A DNA stretch of 51,881 nt from Comamonadaceae bacterium (GTDB lineage Bacteria > Pseudomonadota > Gammaproteobacteria > Burkholderiales > Burkholderiaceae_C). The notes under the pieces were generated by a model. The model was not told the DNA's origin, did not search any database, and saw only the letters and a program-made list of their open reading frames with translations. The stretch is from contig CANFYZ010000016.1 of NCBI GenBank assembly GCA_947451385.1, forward strand, positions 1 to 51,881. Direction: 5' to 3'. Shown here piece after piece: positions 7,461-15,851 of the stretch; position 1 is the first letter of the stretch, and the number at the start of each line of letters is the position of its first letter. A program made the translations under genes and the position numbers.

Positions 7461-8987
7461 ATGACCGAAGCAATTCCGACCCTTCCCGATCAGTGGGCAC
7501 GGTCACAACCGGACCGTGTTGCCGTGATCGCTGATGGTTTGACCCTCACCGCGAGCGAACTAGATGCCAGAGCCGATGCAGCCGCCGAAGGTTTGCGGCA
7601 GCTGGGCATCGGCGAAGGCGATATCGTGGGATTGAGGCTCCAGACGACTGCGCAATGGGTGGTTCTGATGCTGGCCCTGAGCAAGCTCGGGGCGCGACTG
7701 CTGGGAGTCAACTGGCGCCTGCTGGCTGAAGAGGTCAATTTTCTTCTGGTTGATGCTAGAGCCACGTTGCTGGTGTTTGACGACGAGGATGCCGAGGCGT
7801 TCGTCGGTTCGCTCACTGCACTCGCCCGGTCTGCGGTGGTTCCGGCCTGCCAGCTTGATCCGCCAGCGTCGCTTCTGCAGGTTGCACGGCCGACCCTGCC
7901 GCTGACCGGACTCTGCGAGCAGATCATCTACACGTCGGGTACCACCGGCAAGCCCAAGGGCATCGTGCTCCGGTGGCGCCCATCGGGCGACGAGCGTCTG
8001 CGCCGCTATCAGGCTGACGTCGCCAGTGGTCATCGCCGTTACGGCGCCGACGATGTGGTGCTGGTGTCCATGCCCCTGCACCATGGATCCGGTTCCTCGC
8101 AGATCAAGACTGCCTTGTGCAAAGGTGCGACCGTGGTGCTCCAGAAGCGCTTCTCACCGGCCAATTGGTTTGACCTCGTCGAGCGGCACGGAGTGACGCA
8201 TTGGACGGGTGTGCCGACAATGTTCAAGCGGCTGAGGACCTACCAGGAGCAGACCGGCCGCAAGGCGCCGGGTGTCAGGAGCCTGGGTATCGCAGCGGCA
8301 CCCGTACCCATGGCGATCAAACGATGGATTCAGGACCAGTTCGGATCAGTCCTGTACGAAAGCTATGGATCGACGGAAACCGGACTGCTCACCCTGATGC
8401 GTCCGCAAGCCCACTTCAGCAAGCCAGGCTCATGCGGGCTGCCCTATCAAGGTGTGGACATCGAGATACGACGCACAGACGGAAGCCTGTGTGCGCTCGG
8501 CGAAGAGGGTGAGATCTGGGCGAACACGCCGGTCACCATTACCGGTTACCTCAACGCGCCGCCATTGGGCGTCGATACGCGCGACGCGCGGGGATTCCTG
8601 CGCGTGGGTGACGTCGGCCGGTGTGATGCGGACGGGTATCTGCACATCACAGACCGGGCCAAGGACATGATCATCTGCGGCGGGGTCAACATCTATCCGG
8701 CCGAGATCGAATCCGCCTTCTACCTTCATCCGGATGTGCAAGACATAGCGGTTATCGGCGTGCCTGACGACGAATTCGGAGAACGGGTCATTGCATACTA
8801 TGAGTCGAAAACCGGCGCGCCAATCGCCGACGCCGAGTTGATCGAGGTCGGTCGAAAAAGCCTTGCCTCCTACAAGCGTCCAAGGTCCTACGTACACGTC
8901 ATTGACCTGCCACGTAACGCCGTCGGCAAGGTGCTCAAGCGTGAGCTCCGTCAGCCCCATTGGGCCCGGCAGGAGCGTAACGTTTAG
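7461..8987 (+). CDS. acyl-CoA synthetase (AMP-forming), cassette 1
   Basis: The protein has 508 residues from ATG 7461, 28 bases after the thiolase stop. Signature motifs of the ANL superfamily are present: the P-loop YTSGTTGKPKG (residues 157-167), ESYGSTETG, GDVGR, and the C-terminal NAVGKVLKREL with the catalytic Lys. It would activate a carboxylic acid to its CoA thioester through an acyl-adenylate. Context (thiolase-like enzyme, DUF35 protein, Bug transporter) suggests it activates the imported substrate. A longer in-frame start exists at 7335, but it overlaps the thiolase gene. Confidence 0.88.
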   Translation: MTEAIPTLPDQWARSQPDRVAVIADGLTLTASELDARADAAAEGLRQLGIGEGDIVGLRLQTTAQWVVLMLALSKLGARLLGVNWRLLAEEVNFLLVDARATLLVFDDEDAEAFVGSLTALARSAVVPACQLDPPASLLQVARPTLPLTGLCEQIIYTSGTTGKPKGIVLRWRPSGDERLRRYQADVASGHRRYGADDVVLVSMPLHHGSGSSQIKTALCKGATVVLQKRFSPANWFDLVERHGVTHWTGVPTMFKRLRTYQEQTGRKAPGVRSLGIAAAPVPMAIKRWIQDQFGSVLYESYGSTETGLLTLMRPQAHFSKPGSCGLPYQGVDIEIRRTDGSLCALGEEGEIWANTPVTITGYLNAPPLGVDTRDARGFLRVGDVGRCDADGYLHITDRAKDMIICGGVNIYPAEIESAFYLHPDVQDIAVIGVPDDEFGERVIAYYESKTGAPIADAELIEVGRKSLASYKRPRSYVHVIDLPRNAVGKVLKRELRQPHWARQERNV

Positions 8988-9040
8988 CCGCGACCCCTAT
9001 GCATGCAAGCACTCAAGCCGTCCACGAAAGGAGACCATCT

Positions 9041-10030
9041 GTGACTTCAAAAACCCTATCCAGGCGCCAAGCCCTGACTTTCATTGCGGGCGCTGTGCTG
9101 ACCGAGCGCACGTTCTCGCAATCTGCCTGGCCTGATCACACCGTCAAATTCATTGTGCCGGCCGGCGCAGGCACAGGGATCGACGTGATCGCGCGATTGC
9201 TGGCAGATCAACTGTCCAGGCAGTTGGGGCAGCCGTTTGTTGTCGAGAATGTGACCGGTGCGGCGGGAATCGTGGGGACGGAGCGCGCGCTGCGAGCGCC
9301 TCCTGACGGGTACACCTATCTGGTCGGGTTCAATCAGATCATGTCGATCAATCCGCATCTGTACGCGAAACTTCCGTACGATCCCGTGCGGGGGGTGGCA
9401 CCGGTCAGCTTGGTGGCCAAGGGCGGTGGTTACGTTCTTATCGCCGGGCCCACCGCTCCCTTCAACACCTTCGACGAATTCATACGCTATGCCCGCGCCC
9501 ACCCCGGAGAATTGGCCTATGGGTCGTCCGGTACTGGCAGCATTGCGCATCTCGGGATGGAACTTCTCAAACAGCGCGCCGGCATCGACCTGTTGCACGT
9601 CCCCTATCGGACGGGGAGCGATGTAACGAATGACCTCATAAGCGGTCGCATCCATGTCCGCCTGGAGACCGTGAATTCCGCGGTTCCCTTGGTGCGGGGT
9701 GGGCGTATCAAGGCATTGGCCGTATCCACCGCCTCCCGCAAGCGCCTGTTACCCGACGTGCCCACCTTCTCTGAGCAATTGCCTGGTTTCTCCGAGATCG
9801 CCGGCTGGAATGCCGTGTGGGCGCCGGCGAATACCCCTGCGGCCATCGTCGAGCGAATGGCCAGGGAACTCGCTGCCGCGTTGCGGGACCCCAAGGTGAT
9901 ACAGCGGATCTCCGACCTCGGCACAGAGGCTCAGGCGTCCACTCCTGCCGAACTGGCTCAATTGACCGAGAAGGACTTTGCGTTGTGGGGGAATCTGATC
10001 AAGCAACAGGGCATCAAGTCCATCGAATGA
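9041..10030 (+). CDS. Bug-family (TTT) periplasmic solute-binding protein, cassette 1
   Basis: The protein has 329 residues from GTG 9041, which has a good AGGAG ribosome binding site about 7 bases upstream. The N-terminus has a Tat-like SRRQALTFIAGAV signal followed by a Bug/TctC-type mature part starting near WPDHTVKFIVPAGAG. Bug proteins bind organic acids in the periplasm for tripartite tricarboxylate transporters. No TctA or TctB membrane gene is in the window, so it is an orphan that may feed another transporter or act in sensing. It sits between the CoA ligase and the SMP-30 gene. Confidence 0.88.
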   Translation: MTSKTLSRRQALTFIAGAVLTERTFSQSAWPDHTVKFIVPAGAGTGIDVIARLLADQLSRQLGQPFVVENVTGAAGIVGTERALRAPPDGYTYLVGFNQIMSINPHLYAKLPYDPVRGVAPVSLVAKGGGYVLIAGPTAPFNTFDEFIRYARAHPGELAYGSSGTGSIAHLGMELLKQRAGIDLLHVPYRTGSDVTNDLISGRIHVRLETVNSAVPLVRGGRIKALAVSTASRKRLLPDVPTFSEQLPGFSEIAGWNAVWAPANTPAAIVERMARELAAALRDPKVIQRISDLGTEAQASTPAELAQLTEKDFALWGNLIKQQGIKSIE

Positions 10031-10046
10031 GCCAGCAGGGCAACTG

Positions 10047-10916
10047 GTGAAAATCCACACTCATCCGCTCGTACTGGTCGACAACACCCACGGGCTGCGA
10101 TTCACCGAGAGCCCTCGGTGGCACCGGGGACGCTTTTGGTTCCTCGACATCCACGCCCATGCGGTCCGCAGCGTGGACCTCGCCGGTGACCTGCGAACCG
10201 AGGTGGAGCTTCCCTTCAGGCCCAACGGTTTGGGAATTCGGCGCGACGGCAGTCTGGTGACAGGCGATTCCATGCGATTCAGAGTCTGCCGCTGGAAAAA
10301 TGGGAACGTCGAGATTCAGGCGGACATTGCCGACAGCGTTGTCTTTCGTCTGAGCGACGGCATGCTCGATGCGCAGGAGCGTTTCTACATCGGCGACATC
10401 GGCTTCAATTTCCTCGATCCCGGTCAGCAGCCGGTGGACACCTGCGTGATCGTCTGCATGACGCCCGACGGCACTGCACGGGTGGTTGCCAAGGGTCTGC
10501 GTTTCCCGAACGGCATGGCGGTAACACCGGACGGGCGGACGTTGATCGTGGCGGAGACGCGAGCGGCGCGCCTGAGCGCCTTCGATGTACTGCCGGATGG
10601 CTCGCTTTCCAATCGACGCGTGTTCGCGCCACTGCCCGAGGGGGTGCGTCCGGACGGGATCGCGCTCGATGCCGAAGGCTGCGTTTGGCTGGCGAACCCC
10701 GCTGGGGGCAACGATGTCATGCGTGTGCGCGAGGGCGGCGAGATTCTGGAGTCCGTGCAGATCGACACCCATGCCTATGCCGTGGCCTTGGGGGGGCCGC
10801 AGCGTCGCCACCTGCTCATCTGCGCGTCGGATACGCACAACTCGGACGAAACCGCCACCCGCCCCAGCGCGACGCTGCGCCTGCTCGAGGTTGAAGTGCC
10901 GGGCGTCGGGCCATGA
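10047..10916 (+). CDS. SMP-30/gluconolactonase-family protein, cassette 1
   Basis: The protein has 289 residues from GTG 10047. The beta-propeller marks of the family are visible: FTESPRWHRGRFWFLDIH with the metal-binding Glu, FPNGMAVTPDGRTLIVAET, and RPDGIALDAEGCVWLANP. Such enzymes are calcium- or zinc-dependent lactonases. It follows the Bug gene closely and has a paralogue at 14105 in cassette 2. A lactone-ring intermediate in the pathway is therefore likely. It converges with the TetR gene at 10969. Confidence 0.88.
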   Translation: MKIHTHPLVLVDNTHGLRFTESPRWHRGRFWFLDIHAHAVRSVDLAGDLRTEVELPFRPNGLGIRRDGSLVTGDSMRFRVCRWKNGNVEIQADIADSVVFRLSDGMLDAQERFYIGDIGFNFLDPGQQPVDTCVIVCMTPDGTARVVAKGLRFPNGMAVTPDGRTLIVAETRAARLSAFDVLPDGSLSNRRVFAPLPEGVRPDGIALDAEGCVWLANPAGGNDVMRVREGGEILESVQIDTHAYAVALGGPQRRHLLICASDTHNSDETATRPSATLRLLEVEVPGVGP

Positions 10917-10968
10917 CGCCGACACGCCGGTGGCCAGGGCTGATGGGCAGCGACCGGGCGCGGGCGGC

Positions 10969-11712
10969 TCAGGACCGCGAGCGATGGCCAGTGGACCGTC
11001 GTGCCGATGGGGATGACCGCAAGGGCGCACTTCGGAATCCTGCGGCCAGAAAGGCGACAACGTAGTCCAGCGCACCGATCAGGTCATGGGTGTCCACCTC
11101 GCGGCGCATGATGCGCTGCATCCGGCCGGTATCGGCCTGGATGTAGACCATCGCGCCATAAACGCTGTACAGCCGCCAGAAGAACTCAGCCTCGCCCAGG
11201 TCGGGGCACGCCATGCGCATCAACTTCGGAAGCATGGGATCCTGTGCATCAAGAACCTCAGACACGATCTGCTTGACTTCGGGGTGGGGATCCATGACCG
11301 CATAACCGGTCAAACGACGGTAGATCGAGCTCTCGCTGCTTGCGCGGAAGGCCGGCTCCAGCTGGGCGCGAAGTATGGACTCGATGTCCAGCGGCTTGCC
11401 CGAAGCGAGCATCTCTTTCATGCGCTGCTGACGGGCTGCCTGCACGGGACCCACCCGTCGCATCAGCACGGCTTTGAAGAGATTCTGCTTGGTTCCAAAG
11501 TGATAAGGAATAGCTCCCAGGTTCACACCGGCGAGCGCAACGATGTCACGCACCGGGACATTGGCGTAGCCACGGTCCACGAACAAGCGCTCCGCTGCAT
11601 CCAGCAGGCGCTCAGCGGTGCCGATTTGGTGGGCGGGCGCCGGCTCGGTCGCCGCGCCTGGAGTTGGGCCGCTGCGAGGCGACCGGGGGGTGCGGAGTGA
11701 GGGCATCGACAT
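10969..11712 (-). CDS. TetR-family transcriptional regulator
   Basis: The protein has 247 residues. The TetR helix-turn-helix is clear at about residues 33-80 (LLDAAERLFVDRGYANVPVR, then DIVALAGVNLGAIPYHFGTK). It is divergent from the Bug gene at 11829, with a palindromic operator region at 11765-11799 between them. It probably represses the second cassette, and because of the shared motif it may also control the FAH operon. The last 20 residues are Arg/Ser rich and may not be structured. Confidence 0.88.
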   Translation of the reverse strand: MSMPSLRTPRSPRSGPTPGAATEPAPAHQIGTAERLLDAAERLFVDRGYANVPVRDIVALAGVNLGAIPYHFGTKQNLFKAVLMRRVGPVQAARQQRMKEMLASGKPLDIESILRAQLEPAFRASSESSIYRRLTGYAVMDPHPEVKQIVSEVLDAQDPMLPKLMRMACPDLGEAEFFWRLYSVYGAMVYIQADTGRMQRIMRREVDTHDLIGALDYVVAFLAAGFRSAPLRSSPSARRSTGHRSRS

Positions 11713-11764
11713 CTGGACAGATAGGGGAAGACCCGAGCATGCTAGCAGCTTGCGAGGGTCATTC

Positions 11765-11799
11765 GTATGTATTAGAATAATTCATACACTTGTATCAAT
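11765..11799 (+). promoter_or_regulatory. compound operator upstream of cassette 2
   Basis: There are two overlapping dyads: GTATGTATTA (11765-11774) pairs with TAATTCATAC (11778-11787) with one mismatch, and ATACA-CT-TGTAT follows at 11784-11795. Positions 11779-11795 match the FAH-operon site at 16 of 17 positions. It lies in the divergent TetR/Bug intergenic region, about 34 bases before the Bug start. Confidence 0.62.
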
Positions 11800-11828
11800 C
11801 TTCTTTTTGACACCAACCGGAGACCCCC

Positions 11829-12818
11829 ATGACCGAGCTGCCTGACGCGGTACGCCGCGCGATGATCGCCTCATTCTGTCTGGGCACTTTGCACGTCCCA
11901 AGCGTGTTCGCACAGTCCAGCACTTACCCCGTCAAACCCGTGCGCATTATTGTTCCGGCGGGGCCTGGCACGGCGCCCGACACGCTGGCACGCATCATTG
12001 CTGAACACCTCGCTCGCCGGATGCAGCAGCCCTTCGTGGTGGACCCCATCGCGGGGGCAGCTGGCATCATTGGCACTGCAGCCGTGGCCCGCGCCGAACC
12101 CGATGGCTACACGCTGATGTACGGCTACAACCAGTTGCTCACCATCAATCCGCATCTATATGAAAAGCTGCCTTACGATGCAGCTGCGGGCTTCGCGCCG
12201 GTGGGTCTGGTGGCCCGCGGCGGCTACCTGCTGATCGCAAGCCCAACGTTGGACGCCAAGGACTTGCCCGGTCTCATCGCCCTTGCCAAACGTCAACCGG
12301 GGCAACTGGTCTACGCGTCCACCGGGTCGGGCAGCGTGGCCAACGTCGGGATGGAACTGCTCAAGCAGACCACCGGCACGGACTTGCTGCATGTGCCCTA
12401 CAAGACCGGCAGCGCATCGACGACCGACCTCATCGCCGGCCGGGTCCACGTCAAGCTGGAGCCCGTGGCCAGCGCCTTGCCACTGGTGCGTGCTGGCAAG
12501 GTCAAGGCGCTGGCAGTGACGACGCCCAAGCGCCTTGCGCAACTCCCCGAAGTAGCCACCGTGGGCGAGACGCTCCCCGGCTACGAGATATCGGGATGGC
12601 ACGGAATCCTGGTGCCGCTGCGCACGCCCGCTGAGATCGTGCAGCGGCTGAGCCAGGAGCTTCGCGCCGTGCTCGAACTGGCCGAGGTTCGGCAGCGGCT
12701 CGTCGATATGGGCGTGGAGGCTGCGGTCGCTTCCCCGTCGGAAATGGCAGAGATCATCCGGCGCGAATCAGCCCAGTGGGCGCGGGTGATCCGCCAGGCG
12801 GGCATCAAGCCCGAGTGA
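11829..12818 (+). CDS. Bug-family (TTT) periplasmic solute-binding protein, cassette 2
   Basis: The protein has 329 residues. It has an N-terminal signal peptide ending near SVFAQSS, then the Bug-family start YPVKPVRIIVPAGPGTAPDT. It is clearly paralogous to the protein at 9041, sharing features such as GMELLKQ and LLHVPYKTGS. A GGAG ribosome binding site precedes ATG 11829. It is the first gene of the second cassette and directly follows the compound operator. No membrane subunits are nearby. Confidence 0.9.
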   Translation: MTELPDAVRRAMIASFCLGTLHVPSVFAQSSTYPVKPVRIIVPAGPGTAPDTLARIIAEHLARRMQQPFVVDPIAGAAGIIGTAAVARAEPDGYTLMYGYNQLLTINPHLYEKLPYDAAAGFAPVGLVARGGYLLIASPTLDAKDLPGLIALAKRQPGQLVYASTGSGSVANVGMELLKQTTGTDLLHVPYKTGSASTTDLIAGRVHVKLEPVASALPLVRAGKVKALAVTTPKRLAQLPEVATVGETLPGYEISGWHGILVPLRTPAEIVQRLSQELRAVLELAEVRQRLVDMGVEAAVASPSEMAEIIRRESAQWARVIRQAGIKPE

Positions 12819-12844
12819 CGCAACCCGAACCGGAAGCTACAGCA

Positions 12845-14101
12845 ATGAGCGATGTCTTCGTGGTTGGCGTTGGGATGACCTGCTTCGGCCCCCAACCGCA
12901 ATCCACGGTCAAGTCCCTGACCGCACATGCCGTTCAGGAGTGCCTGGCCGACGCCGGGGCGCAACCGCAGCAAGTGGAGGTGGCGTACTTCTCGAATACC
13001 GGTCAGGGGCGGGTGGAGGGCCAGCACGCGCTGCGCGGCCAGATTGCCTTGCGCCCCCTGCAGATCTACTCCATTCCGATTGTGAATGTCGAGAACGCCT
13101 GCGCTTCAGGGAGCACGGCCCTCTGGCTGGCGGCGCAGGCCTTGAGCTCGGGAGCGGCCGACATCGCCCTGGCCGTGGGCGCCGAGAAGATGGTCTACGA
13201 AGATCCCGTGCGCCGGGAACGGGTGCAACAGGGATTCAATGGCGGCATGGACATCGAGACGGGGCCGGCGGCGCTGGCCGCACTGGAGCGGCTGTCCCCC
13301 AACATTACGGGCGTCTCCGGCGAGGGCATGCGTACCGTATTCATGGACATCTACGCGGCAATCGCCCGGGCCCACATGGAGCGATTCGGGACCACCCAGC
13401 GCCAGCTGGCCCACATCGCGTCAAAGAACCATGCGCATGCGCTCCACAACGACCGCTGCCACTACCGCAAGGCGATGTCGGTCGAAGATGTGCTGGCGTC
13501 GCGGGCTTTGCGCTACCCCCTGACCGCGGCCATGTGCTCGCGCATGTCCGATGGTGCCGCTGCTGCCCTGCTATGCAATGAGGCCGGGCTGCGCCGCCTC
13601 GCGCCATCGACGGTGCCGGTGCGGGTGCGCGCCTGCGAACTGGTCTCCGCGTCGCCACGCTCCTGGGATGACTTTGAGCACCACGCGATGCGTCGGGCCG
13701 CGTTGAAGGCCTATGAGCGTGCAGGCATTGGGCCGCAAGACGTGGATGTGGCCGAAGTCCATGACGCGGCCTCTTTCGGCGAGCTGTTCGTCAGCGAACT
13801 GATGGGGTTTTGCGCAATCGGCGAAGGCGGCGCCTTTGCCGAATCGGGCGCCTCAACGCTGGGCGGTCGGTTGCCCATCAATCCATCCGGCGGCCTGGAG
13901 TGCCGAGGCCACCCGATCGGCGCCAGTGGTCTGGGGCAGGTGTTCGAACTGGTCACGCAGTTGCGTGGCGGCGCGGGTGCGCGCCAGGTTCAGGGGGCGC
14001 GCATCGCGCTACAGGAAAACGGGGGCGGCTTCATGGACGTTGAAGAAGGTGCCGTCGTGGTTTCGATATTCGAGCGTCTGACTGGCGCGGCTAGGAGCTA
14101 G
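12845..14101 (+). CDS. SCP2/lipid-transfer-type thiolase, cassette 2
   Basis: The protein has 418 residues from ATG 12845. The nucleophile motif is intact (NVENACASGST, Cys86), as are the HDAASFGEL and CRGHPIGASG regions, so it should be a true thiolase. Unlike the first cassette, no DUF35 gene accompanies it. It is slightly longer than the 6287 protein, with extra sequence near residues 130-160. It starts 26 bases after the Bug stop and is followed 3 bases later by the SMP-30 gene, so these are co-transcribed. Its likely role is CoA-dependent cleavage of a 3-ketoacyl-CoA. Confidence 0.87.
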   Translation: MSDVFVVGVGMTCFGPQPQSTVKSLTAHAVQECLADAGAQPQQVEVAYFSNTGQGRVEGQHALRGQIALRPLQIYSIPIVNVENACASGSTALWLAAQALSSGAADIALAVGAEKMVYEDPVRRERVQQGFNGGMDIETGPAALAALERLSPNITGVSGEGMRTVFMDIYAAIARAHMERFGTTQRQLAHIASKNHAHALHNDRCHYRKAMSVEDVLASRALRYPLTAAMCSRMSDGAAAALLCNEAGLRRLAPSTVPVRVRACELVSASPRSWDDFEHHAMRRAALKAYERAGIGPQDVDVAEVHDAASFGELFVSELMGFCAIGEGGAFAESGASTLGGRLPINPSGGLECRGHPIGASGLGQVFELVTQLRGGAGARQVQGARIALQENGGGFMDVEEGAVVVSIFERLTGAARS

Positions 14102-14104
14102 GTT

Positions 14105-14983
14105 ATGACACGAAATGCAGAACAGGTGGCCGACGGTTTCATGTTCCCCGAGAGCCCGCGCTGGCATGTGGGTCGGGGCGCATTCGTCTTCAGTGACATC
14201 GACCGTGGCGAAATCCACGAGTGGCGCCCTGACGCAGGCTCGCGCCGCCTGTACAGTCACACCGGCATGATCTCCGGACTCGCCTTCGAGACTGCCGATT
14301 GCGTGCTGGTCTGCGATGCCCGTGAGTGCACCCTCATCCGCGTCGACCTCACGACCGGCCGGTGCCTTGGAACCGTGGCCGACTTCGGGCCTATCCGCGG
14401 CTGGGGTATCAACGACATGGTCAGGGCCGCTGACGGCACCTGTTATGTGGATTCCGTCGATTTTGATTTCATGGCGGCGTCCCGCGGAGAGATCGAGCGC
14501 AAGCGCTGCCGACTGCTGATCGCTCGTCCCGATGGCAGCGTGGCCGTCGCTTCGGACGAAATGTTCTTTCCCAACGGCATGGCCATCACCCCCGATGGCC
14601 GTCAACTGATCGTGGCTGACACCCGCGACCGCTGCCTCGGCAGCCTGGAAATAGCCATCGACGGAAGCCTGGGGCCTCGCAGGATCTTCGCCAGCTTTCC
14701 CGATGAACTTCCCGACGGGATGTGCCTGGATGCTTCCGGTGCCACCTGGGTGGCCAACCACGGTCGGGTGGTGCGCGTGAGCTTCGACGGCGTCGAACTC
14801 GATGAAGTCTTCACCGGCGAAGCCCGCGCAACGGCCTGCATGCTCGGTGGCAGCGATGGCCGCACCTTGCTCATCACCGCCAGCGACACCATGGATCGCG
14901 AGGTCATGCGCCACCATCCGTCGGGCAGGCTGTTCCAGGTACACGTCGACGTGCCCGGCGCCGGGCTGCCCTCGGTCTATTGA
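14105..14983 (+). CDS. SMP-30/gluconolactonase-family protein, cassette 2
   Basis: The protein has 292 residues and is a six-bladed beta-propeller lactonase by motif: FPESPRWHVGRGAFVFSDID, FFPNGMAITPDGRQLIVADT and LPDGMCLDASGATWVANHGR. It is paralogous to the protein at 10047. The gene begins 3 bases after the thiolase stop. Two separate lactonases in one island suggest that two stereoisomers or two successive lactone intermediates are processed. Confidence 0.88.
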   Translation: MTRNAEQVADGFMFPESPRWHVGRGAFVFSDIDRGEIHEWRPDAGSRRLYSHTGMISGLAFETADCVLVCDARECTLIRVDLTTGRCLGTVADFGPIRGWGINDMVRAADGTCYVDSVDFDFMAASRGEIERKRCRLLIARPDGSVAVASDEMFFPNGMAITPDGRQLIVADTRDRCLGSLEIAIDGSLGPRRIFASFPDELPDGMCLDASGATWVANHGRVVRVSFDGVELDEVFTGEARATACMLGGSDGRTLLITASDTMDREVMRHHPSGRLFQVHVDVPGAGLPSVY

Positions 14984-15002
14984 CATCGCCGGAGTACCGA
15001 TC

Positions 15003-15848
15003 ATGGGCGAGCAACGACTCGAAGGAAAGACAGCGCTGGTGACCGGCGCCACCGCAGGTATCGGGGCGGTCATCGTCCGGCGCTTTGCCGCCGAGGGAGC
15101 ACGGGTCGTGTTTTGCGGCAGGTCCGAGGGGCCGGGCCGGGCACTGGCTGAGCAGATCGGCGATGCCGTCAAATTCATTGCAGCAGACGTCACCCGGCCT
15201 GAAGACACGCGTCGGCTCGCGGATCAGGCGGCCGCATGGCTGGGACGGATCGAAATTCTCGTCAACAACGCTGCCGCGCCACCCCCCGACGTGCCCCTGG
15301 AGCGCATCGACGCCGCGGCGCTGCCGGGCTACATGGCTTCGGTGCTCGGCAGCACCATCCTGATGACCTCGGCTTTGGTGCCAATATTGCGAGCGCAAGG
15401 GAGCGGCGCCATCATCAACATTGGGTCCACTGCAGCGCATCGGGCCAATTCCTCGTCCAGCGTCTACAGCGCCCTGAAAGCCGGAGTCTGCCACTTCACG
15501 CGCTGCTCGGCACTTGAACTCGCGCCCTATGGCATCCGCGTCAACACGGTCTCGCCCGGCGCCGTGCCCACGGCCATCTTCCCCAAGAAACTGGGTATCG
15601 CCGAGCGACATCACCCGGCAGCGGTCGAGCGGCTGGTCGACGTCTTCGGTGACTACATTCCGCTGGGTCGGGCGGGCCGCGCCGAGGACATCGCCGACGC
15701 GGTGATGATGTTTGCCAGCGATGCCTCAGGCTTCATTACCGGCCAGGATCTGGTTGTCGATGGCGGCCTGACGGTGGGTCTGTCCGCATCCGGCAAGCGC
15801 GCGCAGGGCGAGGCCATCCGGTCAGCGCTGGCTCCGTTCCTGGAGTAG
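15003..15848 (+). CDS. short-chain dehydrogenase/reductase, cassette 2
   Basis: The protein has 281 residues from ATG 15003. The Rossmann motif TGATAGIGAVIV, the NNAA strand, and the catalytic Ser, Tyr and Lys (INIGSTAAH, VYSALKAG) are visible, as is the C-terminal GQDLVVDGGLT. It is a classical SDR, likely oxidising a hydroxyacyl-CoA to the 3-keto form used by the adjacent thiolase. An extended reading from 14802 overlaps the SMP-30 gene and is unlikely. Confidence 0.88.
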   Translation: MGEQRLEGKTALVTGATAGIGAVIVRRFAAEGARVVFCGRSEGPGRALAEQIGDAVKFIAADVTRPEDTRRLADQAAAWLGRIEILVNNAAAPPPDVPLERIDAAALPGYMASVLGSTILMTSALVPILRAQGSGAIINIGSTAAHRANSSSSVYSALKAGVCHFTRCSALELAPYGIRVNTVSPGAVPTAIFPKKLGIAERHHPAAVERLVDVFGDYIPLGRAGRAEDIADAVMMFASDASGFITGQDLVVDGGLTVGLSASGKRAQGEAIRSALAPFLE

Positions 15849-15851
15849 CCC

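Noticed and set aside
12156..12602. Minus-strand reading frames inside the second Bug gene
   Set aside because: They are opposite a strongly supported gene and show no domain.
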